Assembly: GCA_945893145.1 (NCBI GenBank)
Contig: CAMDDZ010000009.1
Span: forward strand, 1-64,000
Direction: 5' to 3'
From: Rhodoplanes serenus
GTDB lineage: Bacteria > Pseudomonadota > Alphaproteobacteria > Rhizobiales > Xanthobacteraceae
DNA: 64,000 bases
Translations under genes and position numbers: made by a program
Shown here: positions 1-13,411 of the stretch, piece by piece
Layout: each line of letters starts with the position of its first letter
How positions within the stretch are numbered: position 1 is the first letter of the stretch
Notes under the pieces: model-generated
What the model saw: the letters and a program-made list of their open reading frames with translations, nothing else
Database searches by the model: none
Told to the model about the DNA's origin: nothing

Positions 1-492
1 GGGGGCGCGTCGCCGGCCGACGCTCCATCGCGGCGATTTTGGGCGTCTCGGAACCGTAACTGACAAGAACCGGCAGCGAGCTCTCGCCCGCCCTGATCCC
101 GGCGGCTTACGCCGCCGTTCATCCGGTCCCCGTGTCACCAACTGGGCGCCCCTCGTAGTAGGGGGGACGGTTACCCGAGGCCTCCCGGGGATTGGTTTAC
201 GAAGCCAATCCGCAGGCGCCGCGTCCCACCCCGCTCAGATGACGTCTCATGAGAACGCCCTCGGTTGGGTCGGACGGCAGGAACATAATCTTATTCGTTG
301 CAAAGCAAAAGGCGGCGACCGCGTTATCCCTGTTATCCGCCAGGCGTGGGGATAAACGGGGACACTGGTCGGCGGATCGGAAGCGTCCGCCTTGCCTCTG
401 ACCGCAATCGTCACAGCGAACGTCGTGGTACGTCTGCTTAGCGCCAATTTCGGACGTGAGCAGGCTAGGCACGGTGCGCGGATTTCGGCCGT
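1..492. other. Non-coding region downstream of the TIR operon
   Basis: No convincing gene is visible in these 492 bases. The stretch 100-240 is very GC-rich and foldable. It contains a perfect 7-bp hairpin at 189-211 (stem ggattgg / ccaatcc, 9-base loop), next to G-runs and C-runs that can pair with each other, so a structured RNA is possible. A short direct repeat (gttatcc twice, 3 bases apart) lies near 324. On the minus strand a frame open from about position 102 to the left edge has no good start or ribosome site, so I do not call a gene there. The 3' end of the receiver-TIR gene sits at 493. Confidence 0.4.
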
Positions 493-1317
493 TCACCGGC
501 GAGGGTTGCCGATCAGGTGTGCAAGATCGGCAAAGAGCTTCTGGCACGAGTGATCGCCGCTGCTGCCGTTCCAACCAGCCAAACTCACGGTCTGTATGTT
601 GATGAACCGAAGCGGCGGCGTGGCGTCGTCAAGACGGATCGGCAACAGCTTGTTTTTTTCCAGAGCGTAAGCGGCCTCGGCACGCACCCAGTCGCTGTCC
701 ACCGAGCTCTGGGACCAGGCCACGATCACCGCCCTGGCGTTGGTGAGGGCCTGCTCGATCACCTTGTCAAACGAATTACCTGTCTTGATGTGACGGTCCC
801 ACCACACCGACCAGCCATGCTTTTCCAATGCGTGAGCCAGCATCTCGATTTTCTGCTGATCTTTCCGGGAATAGCTGAGAAACAGGTCGGTGCCGTCCGG
901 TATTTTGGCGGTCGCGGGCTGCCGGTCGGCTTGGTGGAGCGCTTTCAGGCGTAACAGCGCCTTCACGCGGGCGACGAGCGCCTTCTGGTCGATGGGCTTC
1001 GTCAGATATTCGTCGGCGCCTGCATCGAGTCCGTGAACGATATCCTTCGAATCGGCTCGCGCCGTAACCAGGATGATCGGAATGAACGACAGCGAAGCGT
1101 CGGCCTTGATGCGCCGGCAGACTTCGAAGCCATCGAGCTTCGGCATCATGACGTCGAGCAGGATGAGATCGGGGCGATGCTGCTGGACAGCCGCCAACGC
1201 CTTCTCGCCATCGTCGGCGTGGAGCACCTCGTAACCGTTTGCCTTGAGCCGCGCCTCCAGGATGTCGCGGTTGGTCTCGTTGTCGTCGACGACCAAGATA
1301 CGCTGGGGCTGCGGCAT
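493..1317 (-). CDS. Receiver-TIR fusion response regulator
   Basis: A 274-residue protein with an N-terminal CheY-like receiver (about 5-120) joined by a short linker to a C-terminal TIR domain (about 142-270). The receiver keeps the acidic pair D11/D12, phosphoacceptor D55 in LILLDVMMPK, T85 and K107. The TIR part opens with DLFLSYSRKDQ, has GWSVWWDRHI, and keeps the glutamate of the WVRAE motif (E214), the position that is catalytic in TIR NADases. It is the last gene of a three-gene minus-strand operon, 17 bp after the single-receiver gene. Receivers usually carry DNA-binding or cyclase outputs; a TIR output is uncommon. Inference: phosphorylation by the upstream kinase could control TIR self-association or NAD+ cleavage. 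TIR as a pure scaffold is the main alternative. Confidence 0.9.
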   Translation of the reverse strand: MPQPQRILVVDDNETNRDILEARLKANGYEVLHADDGEKALAAVQQHRPDLILLDVMMPKLDGFEVCRRIKADASLSFIPIILVTARADSKDIVHGLDAGADEYLTKPIDQKALVARVKALLRLKALHQADRQPATAKIPDGTDLFLSYSRKDQQKIEMLAHALEKHGWSVWWDRHIKTGNSFDKVIEQALTNARAVIVAWSQSSVDSDWVRAEAAYALEKNKLLPIRLDDATPPLRFINIQTVSLAGWNGSSGDHSCQKLFADLAHLIGNPRR

Positions 1318-1334
1318 GGCGCGGATATTGCCCG

Positions 1335-1696
1335 TTAAGCCAGATATTCACGAATCTTTGCGAGCAGCTGGCGCGGGCTGTAGGGCTTGGTGACGTAGGC
1401 GTCGCAGCCCGCCGCACGCGCCTTGGCTTCGTCGCCGCTCAAGGCGTAGGACGTCACCGCGATGATTGGGATCGCGCGCAGCGCCGGATCGGCCTTGAGA
1501 CGGCGTGTGACTTCGTAGCCGTCGATGCCGGGAAGCTGAATGTCCATCAGAATCAGGTCCGGCCGCTCGGCAGCGGCGACTTTCAGCGCGGCCTCGCCGT
1601 CCCAGGCCTCGATCATCGTGAAGTCTGCACTGGCGAGCAGATCGCGCAGAATCTGCCTGTTGTCCTCGTGATCCTCGACCACCAAAATGCGTTTGC

Positions 1697-1700
<4 letters not shown>
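1335..1700 (-). CDS. DivK-like single-domain response regulator
   Basis: A 121-residue stand-alone receiver. It shows ILVVEDHEDNR at the start (acidic residues 10 and 12), the phosphoacceptor D53 in LILMDIQLPG, T83, and K105 in AYVTKPYSP. The ending, where the last helix follows directly after KPYSPRQLL, is the DivK/CheY single-domain layout with no output domain. It starts with GTG inside the stop of the kinase gene (4-bp GTGA overlap at 1697-1700), so the two are translationally coupled. Likely a phosphorelay intermediate or phosphate sink between the nine-GAF kinase and the receiver-TIR protein; the pairing is inferred from gene order. Confidence 0.93.
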
Positions 1701-7471
<5,771 letters not shown>

Positions 7472-7792
7472 GGATTAGGCTCTGGGCTGACCGTGCCAAT
7501 CTGGCTTGCGACGCAGACGATCAAACCAGGAAACGGCGGCCAGCGAAACGGGTGAATGTCGAATGTGCGCCACGGCATCTTGAACCGTTCCGGTCGAAAA
7601 CGGGTCAATCGAGTGCGGATGAGCGAAGCGTAGTCCGCCAAACACGCCCGGCGATGGGATGACGGCCCAATGCGCTCAGTGTTCCTGTTTGAGCATGATC
7701 TTTTCCGAAAACCGGTTTCCACTTTTCGGGATCATGCTCTATTGCGCCCTACGGCCTGAAAAACAACAATATGACACGACAGGGAGAACGAC
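7472..7792. other. Intergenic region upstream of the kinase operon
   Basis: These 321 bases separate the minus-strand kinase from the plus-strand Bug receptor gene, so they must hold both promoters. No open frame with a ribosome site was found. The only clear structure is the palindromic repeat at 7692-7738. A Shine-Dalgarno sequence (cagggag) just before 7793 belongs to the receptor gene. Confidence 0.5.
7692..7738. repeat. REP-like palindrome (47 bp)
   Basis: An imperfect palindrome. Outer arms agcatgatc / gatcatgct are perfect over 9 bp, and inner arms ccgaaaa / ttttcgg pair across a bulge. From memory, near-identical palindromes are dispersed through Bradyrhizobium-type genomes. It lies between two divergently transcribed genes. 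Confidence 0.7.
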
Positions 7793-8758
7793 ATGACCCG
7801 CCTGCGATCGCTGATAGTCCTCATGCTCGCCGCCGCGATATTCGCGGCGCCTGCGGCCGCGCAGAATTATCCCAACGGGCCGATCAAGATCTATGTCGGG
7901 TTCCCGCCGGGCGGCACCGCCGACATCGTCGCGCGCGACGTCGGCAACGAGTTGGAGAAAGCCTGGGGCCAGAGTGTCGTCGTCGAGAACCGTGCCGGCG
8001 CGAACGGCGCGATCGCGGCAACCCAGCTCGCCAGGGCCCCGGCCGACGGCCAGACCCTGATGGTGATCGTATCCGGCCACATCACCAATCCGCTGATGTC
8101 GGACAAGGCCGGCTATGACGCCATCAAGGACTTCACGCCGATCAGCCTGATGGCGTCGTCGCCGCTCTTGATCTTCGCGCATCCGAGCTTCCCGGCGAAC
8201 GACATCAAGGGCGCGATTGCGCTGGCCAAAGAGAAGCCCAATGCCATCGGCTATGCGACGCCGGGCGTCGGCTCGATCCAGCAGCTTTCGATGGAGCTTT
8301 TGTCCTATCTCAGCGGCGCCAAGTTCCTGCACGTGCCCTATCGCGGCGGCGCACCTGCGCTCAACGACACCATCGCGGGCCACGTGCCGATCAGCGTGCT
8401 GAGCGTGTTCCAGGTGCTGCCGTTGGTCCAGGACGGCAAGCTGAAACCGCTCGCGGTGACGGCGCTCAAGCGCAGCAACGTGCTGCCCAATGTGCAGACC
8501 GTCGCGGAAGCCGGCGTCGCCGACTACGAGGCGTCGCTGCTGTTCGGACTGATCGGACCGGCCGGCCTGCCGCCGGCGGTGACCGCCAAGCTCAACGCCG
8601 AGGTAACGCGCATCATCAAGGAGCCGGCGATGCAGAAGAAGCTCGCCGGTCAAGGCGTGCTGCCGATCGCCAGCACGCCGGACGGCTTCACCACCGTCAT
8701 GAAGACTGAAGCTGACAAGTGGTCGAAGGTGATCAAGGCGGCCAATATCCGGGAGTAG
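7793..8758 (+). CDS. Bug-family (tripartite tricarboxylate) solute receptor
   Basis: A 321-residue periplasmic binding protein. It has a Sec signal peptide (about 1-23, ending AAAQ) and then the Bug opening YPNGPIKIYVGFPPGGTAD, where the PGG loop contacts the ligand carboxylate. VENRAGANGAIA, FLHVPYRGGAPAL and the PLVQDGKLKPLAVT segment are also family hallmarks. A good ribosome site (ggga) precedes the ATG. No TctA/TctB membrane genes are adjacent, so it is an orphan receptor. Ligands in this family are mostly organic acids or other small carboxylates; the actual ligand cannot be read from the sequence. Confidence 0.93.
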   Translation: MTRLRSLIVLMLAAAIFAAPAAAQNYPNGPIKIYVGFPPGGTADIVARDVGNELEKAWGQSVVVENRAGANGAIAATQLARAPADGQTLMVIVSGHITNPLMSDKAGYDAIKDFTPISLMASSPLLIFAHPSFPANDIKGAIALAKEKPNAIGYATPGVGSIQQLSMELLSYLSGAKFLHVPYRGGAPALNDTIAGHVPISVLSVFQVLPLVQDGKLKPLAVTALKRSNVLPNVQTVAEAGVADYEASLLFGLIGPAGLPPAVTAKLNAEVTRIIKEPAMQKKLAGQGVLPIASTPDGFTTVMKTEADKWSKVIKAANIRE

Positions 8759-8976
8759 CGGCCGTGTTGGCGGGTCAGTTCGATGACGTCAGCGGTCAAA
8801 GCTGAGCCGTGATCCGATAAGGCTGGACTTGAAGGACCTTAAAGCGCAGCTTCAATTCGGACGCGCCGAGTCGACATGACAAGCGCGGTCCCGGTCTGTC
8901 AAAACATTGACAGTTCTCGATGCCGCGAAGCCCCGTGCGACGCGGCAAACGTTTCGTGCATTTTTTGGAGATGACG

Positions 8977-9129
8977 ATGGCTCAAGGTTCACCAAAGGCC
9001 GATCAACTTCGAAAAATGCGCGAGGACCGAATGCTCGCGGCCGCAAAGACCACAGCCGCTGGTAAAGGCGATGCCAGAAGCGACAACAAATCGCCCGAGC
9101 TCAAAACCAAATCCAAAGCCGACAAATGA
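8977..9129 (+). CDS. Small lysine-rich protein, unknown function
   Basis: A predicted 50-residue hydrophilic protein, MAQGSPKADQLRKMREDRML..., rich in Lys, Ala and Asp. The ATG at 8977 is chosen because ggag at 8967-8970 sits 6 bases upstream; an ATG at 8971 would touch the ribosome site. The second half is low-complexity (TKSKADK at the end) and probably disordered. Another tiny Lys-rich gene follows at 9192 in the same direction. No family recognised. Confidence 0.55.
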   Translation: MAQGSPKADQLRKMREDRMLAAAKTTAAGKGDARSDNKSPELKTKSKADK

Positions 9130-9191
9130 AGCGCGCCACGATGCGCCGCGCCCCAACGCTGCATTGAGCCCTATCCCAAAGGAGACTAGCG

Positions 9192-9341
9192 ATGTCGAAA
9201 GGCAACGAGAAAAAGGCGAAAGCCGACCAGCCGAAGACTGCCGTCTCGTCCTATAAGGCTTCACAGTCCACGAACAAACCAGCGGTCAGCCCGTTTTCCA
9301 AGAAGCCCGGCGCCAGTCAGCTCGGGCGCAAGGGCACCTGA
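9192..9341 (+). CDS. Small lysine/serine-rich protein, unknown function
   Basis: A 49-residue basic protein, MSKGNEKKAKADQPKTAVSS..., ending SQLGRKGT. A strong ribosome site (aaaggag, 9178-9184) lies 7 bases before the ATG, which supports real translation. Composition (Lys, Ser, Ala, Pro, Gln) suggests a disordered polypeptide. It lies 62 bp after the similar small gene at 8977-9129, and the two may be co-transcribed. Small SsrA-unrelated Lys-rich proteins of this look occur in rhizobial genomes, but I do not recognise a named family. Confidence 0.55.
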   Translation: MSKGNEKKAKADQPKTAVSSYKASQSTNKPAVSPFSKKPGASQLGRKGT

Positions 9342-9382
9342 CACTGCTCCCATTGCGGGTGCCGGCGCTGTATACCTAGCAC

Positions 9383-9514
9383 ATGGTACGTTTTCTCAAT
9401 TCGATTTCGACCGGCACCTTGCTGAAAATCATTTCCTTTCTGAGCGGCATCGTCCTGATGAAGGGGCTTAGCGTCTACTACGGCCTCAACTGGGCGACGC
9501 TGCTGGCGCAATAG
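9383..9514 (+). CDS. Possible 43-residue single-pass membrane peptide
   Basis: The frame starts MVRFLNSIS and has one hydrophobic stretch (about 12-27, LLKIISFLSGIVLM) followed by a Tyr/Leu-rich tail. There is no clear Shine-Dalgarno sequence before the ATG, so support is limited to the coherent membrane-peptide composition and the position just after two small genes. Could be chance. Confidence 0.35.
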   Translation: MVRFLNSISTGTLLKIISFLSGIVLMKGLSVYYGLNWATLLAQ

Positions 9515-9551
9515 AGAAAATTTGGACGGGCCGCGATAACGTCGCGCGCCG

Positions 9552-10082
9552 CTAGTTCACTGTCTTGAACACAGTGCCGGGCCCTCGATAGGTCCCGAAG
9601 CAGCGATCCCAGAAGAAGTGGATCACCGCGAAATTGCTATTCGCATGCCGGTGGTGAACAAAGTGCAGCTCCTGTTTGCGCCTGAACCACGCAAACCTTT
9701 GCAGCCACGATCCTTCGACGTGGTACGCCTTGTCGAATAAAACGTGCGCGTAGAATGACGCCGCACATGCGCAGACCTCAACCACAAAAAGATCGATCGG
9801 CAGCACGAAGTACGAGAACGCTCCGATCAGAAACACAGGAATAAGGAAGTAAGGCGTCGTGTTGCCTTCGTCGCCGAGGTAAGCCGATGAAACGAGATGA
9901 TCCTTGGCATAGTGCGTGTGGTGGAAATTGATATGGCTGCGGAATAGCTGGCCGCCCATGGGATGATGGGCAAGCTTGTAGTGAATCAGCGTCTGACCAA
10001 ACGACATGACCAGATGCGTCGCGAGGGCCGTCACGAGATAGAGCGCAAGCTGAGGAAGCAGGTGCACTGCTGTCTGGAGCAT
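9552..10082 (-). CDS. Fatty acid hydroxylase / sterol desaturase superfamily membrane protein
   Basis: A 176-residue membrane protein with the histidine clusters of the di-iron hydroxylase/desaturase superfamily: HINFHHTHYAKDH, then HVLFDKAYH, then HFVHHRHANSNF near the C-terminus, followed by the typical FFWDRCFGTYRGP ending. Hydrophobic segments separate the clusters. It is shorter than many family members (200-300 residues), so it may be a minimal form. Substrate unknown; membrane lipids or hopanoid-like compounds are possible. A small membrane protein gene lies 23 bp upstream on the same strand. Confidence 0.8.
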   Translation of the reverse strand: MLQTAVHLLPQLALYLVTALATHLVMSFGQTLIHYKLAHHPMGGQLFRSHINFHHTHYAKDHLVSSAYLGDEGNTTPYFLIPVFLIGAFSYFVLPIDLFVVEVCACAASFYAHVLFDKAYHVEGSWLQRFAWFRRKQELHFVHHRHANSNFAVIHFFWDRCFGTYRGPGTVFKTVN

Positions 10083-10105
10083 GAGGGCTTCTTACAGGCC
10101 CAAGG

Positions 10106-10291
10106 CTACAGGCCCAAGGCGTTCTTGATTTGGGGGATATGGAGGAAGGCTGAAATTTGCGCCCAATACGCGATGACGCAAACGCCAAGGACCACGCCAG
10201 CGGCGATCAGCAATGTGTACCGAGACGGCCGGCTGTGATGTTGGTTTTCATTGATATCCGACACAATGTCTTCCGGTTGGGCGCGACGCAT
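10106..10291 (-). CDS. Small single-pass membrane protein, unknown
   Basis: A predicted 61-residue protein with a polar N-terminus (MRRAQPEDIVSDINEN), one strong hydrophobic segment (about 27-45, TLLIAAGVVLGVCVIAYW) and a short tail. It lies 23 bp before the hydroxylase-like gene on the same strand and could be co-transcribed with it. No good ribosome site is visible, so the start is uncertain. Confidence 0.45.
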   Translation of the reverse strand: MRRAQPEDIVSDINENQHHSRPSRYTLLIAAGVVLGVCVIAYWAQISAFLHIPQIKNALGL

Positions 10292-10453
10292 ATGTTGCGA
10301 TTGAACAGACGCTGAGTCTGTTCAAAACAGCTCACTTGTCGCCGAGTTGCCTATCCCGCCGCGATGTTGCCGGATCGCGCAAAACGGCTGAGACGCTGGC
10401 AGTCCATCTTGCCCAGCTGAGCTTGCGGAACGGGATCTGTGAGAACCCGTCGC

Positions 10454-12181
10454 TCAGTGAATCTCCGGCTCGGGCATCACCGCCTTGCCCTGAAGGAAGT
10501 CGAAGTCGCAGCCCTGGTCGGCCTGGCCGATGTGCTCGGAGAACATCGCGCCGTAGCCGCGCGGGTATTTCGGCGCCGGCTGCTTCCAGGCCGCCTTGCG
10601 GCGCGCCAGTTCAGTGTCGCTGACGTGCAGATGGATTTTCCGCTTGTCGACATCGATCTCGATCTCGTCGCCGGTCTGCACGAAGTTGAGCGGACCGCCG
10701 ACGAAGCTCTCGGGCGCGACGTGCAGGATGCAGGCGCCGTAGCTGGTGCCGCTCATGCGGCCGTCGGAAATGCGGATCATGTCGCGCACGCCCTGCCCCA
10801 GCAGGCGCTTCGGGATCGGCAGCATGCCCCACTCCGGCATGCCGGGGCCGCCCTTGGGGCCTGCGTTCTTTAAGACCAGAATGTGGTCGGGCGTGACGTC
10901 GAGATCGTCGCGCTCGATCTCATGCATCATGTGATCGTAGTTCTCGAACGCGATCGCCTTGCCGCGATGCTTGAGGAAGCGCGGATCGGCGGCGGCAGGC
11001 TTGATGACACAGCCGTTGGGCGCGAGATTGCCCTTGAGCACCGCGGTCGCGCCTTCGGCGTAGATCGGATCGTTGAGCGTATGAATGACGTCGGAAATGT
11101 GCGTCTTCGCGCCCTCGATGTTTTCGCCGACGGTCTTGCCAGTCACCGTCATGCAGGACAGGTCGAGCTTCTCGCGCAAGTTCTCCATCATGGCGCGCAG
11201 GCCGCCCGCGTAATAAAAATCCTCCATCAGGTACTTGCCCGACGGCCGCACATTGGCGAGCACCGGAATCTGCCGCGACAACTGGTCGAACCTCTCCATA
11301 TCGACCGGAATGCCAGCGCGCCGCGCCATCGCGACGACGTGGATGATGGCGTTGGTCGAGCCGCCCATCGCCATGTGAACCTTGATGGCGTTGTCGAATG
11401 CGGCCGGCGTCAGGATCTGGTCCGGCGTCAAATCCTCCCACACCATCTCGACGATGCGGCGGCCGGCCTGGCCGCACATGCGGGGATGGTTCGAATCCGC
11501 GGCGGGTATCGACGACGAGCCGGGCAAAGCGAGCCCCAGCGCCTCGGTGATCGCCATCATGGTGGCGGCGGTGCCCATCACCATGCAGGTGCCGAATGAG
11601 CGGGCGATGCCGCCCTCGATCTCGCTCCAGTCGTCCTCGGTGATGTTGCCGGCGCGTTTCTCGGTCCAGTATTTCCAGACGTCGGAGCCGGAGCCGAGGA
11701 ACTGGCCACCCCAGTTGCCGCGCAGCATGGGACCGGCCGGAATATAGATCGCCGGCAGCCCCATGCTGATCGCGCCCATGACGAGACCCGGCGTGGTCTT
11801 GTCGCAGCCGCCCATCAGCACCGCGCCATCGAGCGGGTGGCTGCGCAGCAACTCTTCGGTCTCCATGGCGAGGAAATTGCGGTACATCATGGTAGATGGC
11901 TTCACCATGGTTTCCGACAGCGACATCGCCGGCAGTTCGATCGGGAAGCCGCCAGCCTGCAGCACGCCGCGTTTGACGTTGTCAGCACGCGAGCGCAGAT
12001 GCGCGTGGCAGGGATTGATCTCGCTCCAGGTGTTGATGATGCCGATCACCGGCTTGCCGGTCCAATCCTCGGCGTCGTAGCCGATCTGGCGCAGCCGCGA
12101 ACGATGGCCGAACGAGCGCATGTCGGAAACACCGAGCCAGCGGTGGCTGCGGAGGTCTTCGGGACGTTTGCGTTGGGTCAT
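10454..12181 (-). CDS. araC: IlvD/Edd-family sugar-acid dehydratase, L-arabinonate dehydratase type
   Basis: A 575-residue Fe-S dehydratase. Cluster cysteines are visible at C58 (NPCHAHL), C126 (GGCDKTTPG) and C199 (GTCMVMGTA). These match, one residue shifted, the C59/C127/C200 set I recall for Rhizobium L-arabinonate dehydratase. The C-terminal SDGRMSGTSYGACILHV segment carries the catalytic serine region. The enzyme would convert an aldonate to 2-keto-3-deoxy-aldonate in non-phosphorylative pentose degradation. True IlvD of branched-chain synthesis is less likely by motif. It is divergent from a Bug receptor gene with only 80 bp between, which suggests, but does not prove, that the receptor binds a related acid. 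Exact substrate not determined. The symbol refers to the dehydratase, not the arabinose regulator. Confidence 0.8.
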   Translation of the reverse strand: MTQRKRPEDLRSHRWLGVSDMRSFGHRSRLRQIGYDAEDWTGKPVIGIINTWSEINPCHAHLRSRADNVKRGVLQAGGFPIELPAMSLSETMVKPSTMMYRNFLAMETEELLRSHPLDGAVLMGGCDKTTPGLVMGAISMGLPAIYIPAGPMLRGNWGGQFLGSGSDVWKYWTEKRAGNITEDDWSEIEGGIARSFGTCMVMGTAATMMAITEALGLALPGSSSIPAADSNHPRMCGQAGRRIVEMVWEDLTPDQILTPAAFDNAIKVHMAMGGSTNAIIHVVAMARRAGIPVDMERFDQLSRQIPVLANVRPSGKYLMEDFYYAGGLRAMMENLREKLDLSCMTVTGKTVGENIEGAKTHISDVIHTLNDPIYAEGATAVLKGNLAPNGCVIKPAAADPRFLKHRGKAIAFENYDHMMHEIERDDLDVTPDHILVLKNAGPKGGPGMPEWGMLPIPKRLLGQGVRDMIRISDGRMSGTSYGACILHVAPESFVGGPLNFVQTGDEIEIDVDKRKIHLHVSDTELARRKAAWKQPAPKYPRGYGAMFSEHIGQADQGCDFDFLQGKAVMPEPEIH

Positions 12182-12261
12182 CGCTTCCTCTTGCTTGAAT
12201 CGGCCTCGCGCGACACCCGCGCAGCCGCCATACTAGGCTCGATCCGGTTCAGGAGAGAAAC

Positions 12262-13272
12262 ATGGGATTTGGACGGACCGCAACGCCCTTCCGCTGGGCC
12301 CTGATCGCGCTGCTGGCCGGCACCCTCGCCGCGGCCCATTCGTCCGGTGCGCTGGCGCAGGCGAAATTCCCCAACCGGCCGATCCGCATCCTGATCCCGT
12401 TCGCCCCTGGCGGCGGCGTCGACGTGGTGGTCCGGATCGTCGCCCAGAAGGTGAGCGAGCAGACCGGCCAGGCCGTGGTGATCGAATCCAAGCCCGGCGC
12501 CGGCGGCGCCATTGCGGTCAACGAGCTGATGCGGTCGGAACCCGACGGCACGACACTCCTTGCCACAACCAGCTCGCACGCCACGCTGCCGGTGCTGAAC
12601 AAATTGCCCTGGCATCCGAGCAACGATTTCACGCCGATCGCGAACATCTATTCCACCATGTTCGTGATGCCGACCAACAAGGCGAGCACCGCGCACTTCC
12701 GCACGCTCGCCGAACTGATCGCCTACGCCAAAGCCAATCCCGGCAAGCTGAGCTGGGGCTCATCGGGCATCGCCGGTCCGCAGCACCTGGTCGGCATGCG
12801 GTTCATGAGGACGGCAGGCATCGACACCGTCCATGTGCCCTATCGCGGCAACGCGCCAATGCTGCAGGCGCTGCTGCAAAACGACATCCAGCTCACCTTC
12901 GACACGCCGACGCTGGTCGCGCCGCACATCCAGGACGGCAAGCTCACGGCGCTCGCGGTCACCGGCCCGCGCCGGATGGCGAAGCTGCCGGATGTGCCGA
13001 CCGTAAAGGAGGCGACCGGCCTCGACTTCACCAGCGACATCTGGATTTTCGTGATCGGCCCGAAGGGCATTCCCGAACCGGTTCAGGCGGCGCTGAACAA
13101 GGAATTTGCCGCGGCGCTGGACGACAAGGCGGTGCGCGAGCGGATCACGGGATTCGGGCTGGAAGTGACCGCGAGCGGCGAGAACACAACCGCCTATCTC
13201 AAGAAACACATCGACGATTTCGCCGCGACCTACGGCAAGCTGATTGCAGAGTTGAATATCAAGGCGGAGTGA
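12262..13272 (+). CDS. Bug-family solute receptor
   Basis: A 336-residue periplasmic receptor with a signal peptide (about 1-33, ending GALAQ) and the Bug signatures FPNRPIRILIPFAPGGGVD, VIESKPGAGGAIA and VHVPYRGNAPML. A strong ribosome site (aggaga) lies before the ATG. It is transcribed divergently from the arabinonate-type dehydratase 80 bp away, the best available hint to its ligand (a sugar acid). No TctAB partner is nearby. Confidence 0.93.
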   Translation: MGFGRTATPFRWALIALLAGTLAAAHSSGALAQAKFPNRPIRILIPFAPGGGVDVVVRIVAQKVSEQTGQAVVIESKPGAGGAIAVNELMRSEPDGTTLLATTSSHATLPVLNKLPWHPSNDFTPIANIYSTMFVMPTNKASTAHFRTLAELIAYAKANPGKLSWGSSGIAGPQHLVGMRFMRTAGIDTVHVPYRGNAPMLQALLQNDIQLTFDTPTLVAPHIQDGKLTALAVTGPRRMAKLPDVPTVKEATGLDFTSDIWIFVIGPKGIPEPVQAALNKEFAAALDDKAVRERITGFGLEVTASGENTTAYLKKHIDDFAATYGKLIAELNIKAE

Positions 13273-13295
13273 GATTTCTTGCGAGGTCGATCCGC

Positions 13296-13389
13296 CCTCA
13301 TCCTGAGGAGGCCGCGAAGCGGCCGTCTCGAAGGACGAGGGCGGCCCCATCCTTCGAGACGCGGGCTTCGCCCGCTCCTTAGGATGAGG
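13296..13389. repeat. Double-hairpin palindromic intergenic repeat
   Basis: Two successive hairpins lie between convergent Bug genes, bounded by cctcatcct (13296) and aggatgagg (13381). The inner stems ggccgcgaagcggcc and gcgggcttcgcccgc have a gaag/cttc loop. This is a familiar dispersed repeat type in Bradyrhizobium-like genomes. It could also terminate transcription from both sides, although there is no T-tract. Confidence 0.75.
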
Positions 13390-13411
13390 CCGTTAGAGGC
13401 TCACGCTCGAC

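Noticed and set aside
1-102. Open frame reading ESSLPVLVSYGSETPK on the minus strand to the left edge
   Set aside because: No ATG/GTG start near the 5' end and no ribosome site; cannot be separated from chance in 100 bases.
324-339. ttatcc-type direct repeat resembling a homing-endonuclease core
   Set aside because: Only 12 matching bases; no endonuclease or intron nearby.
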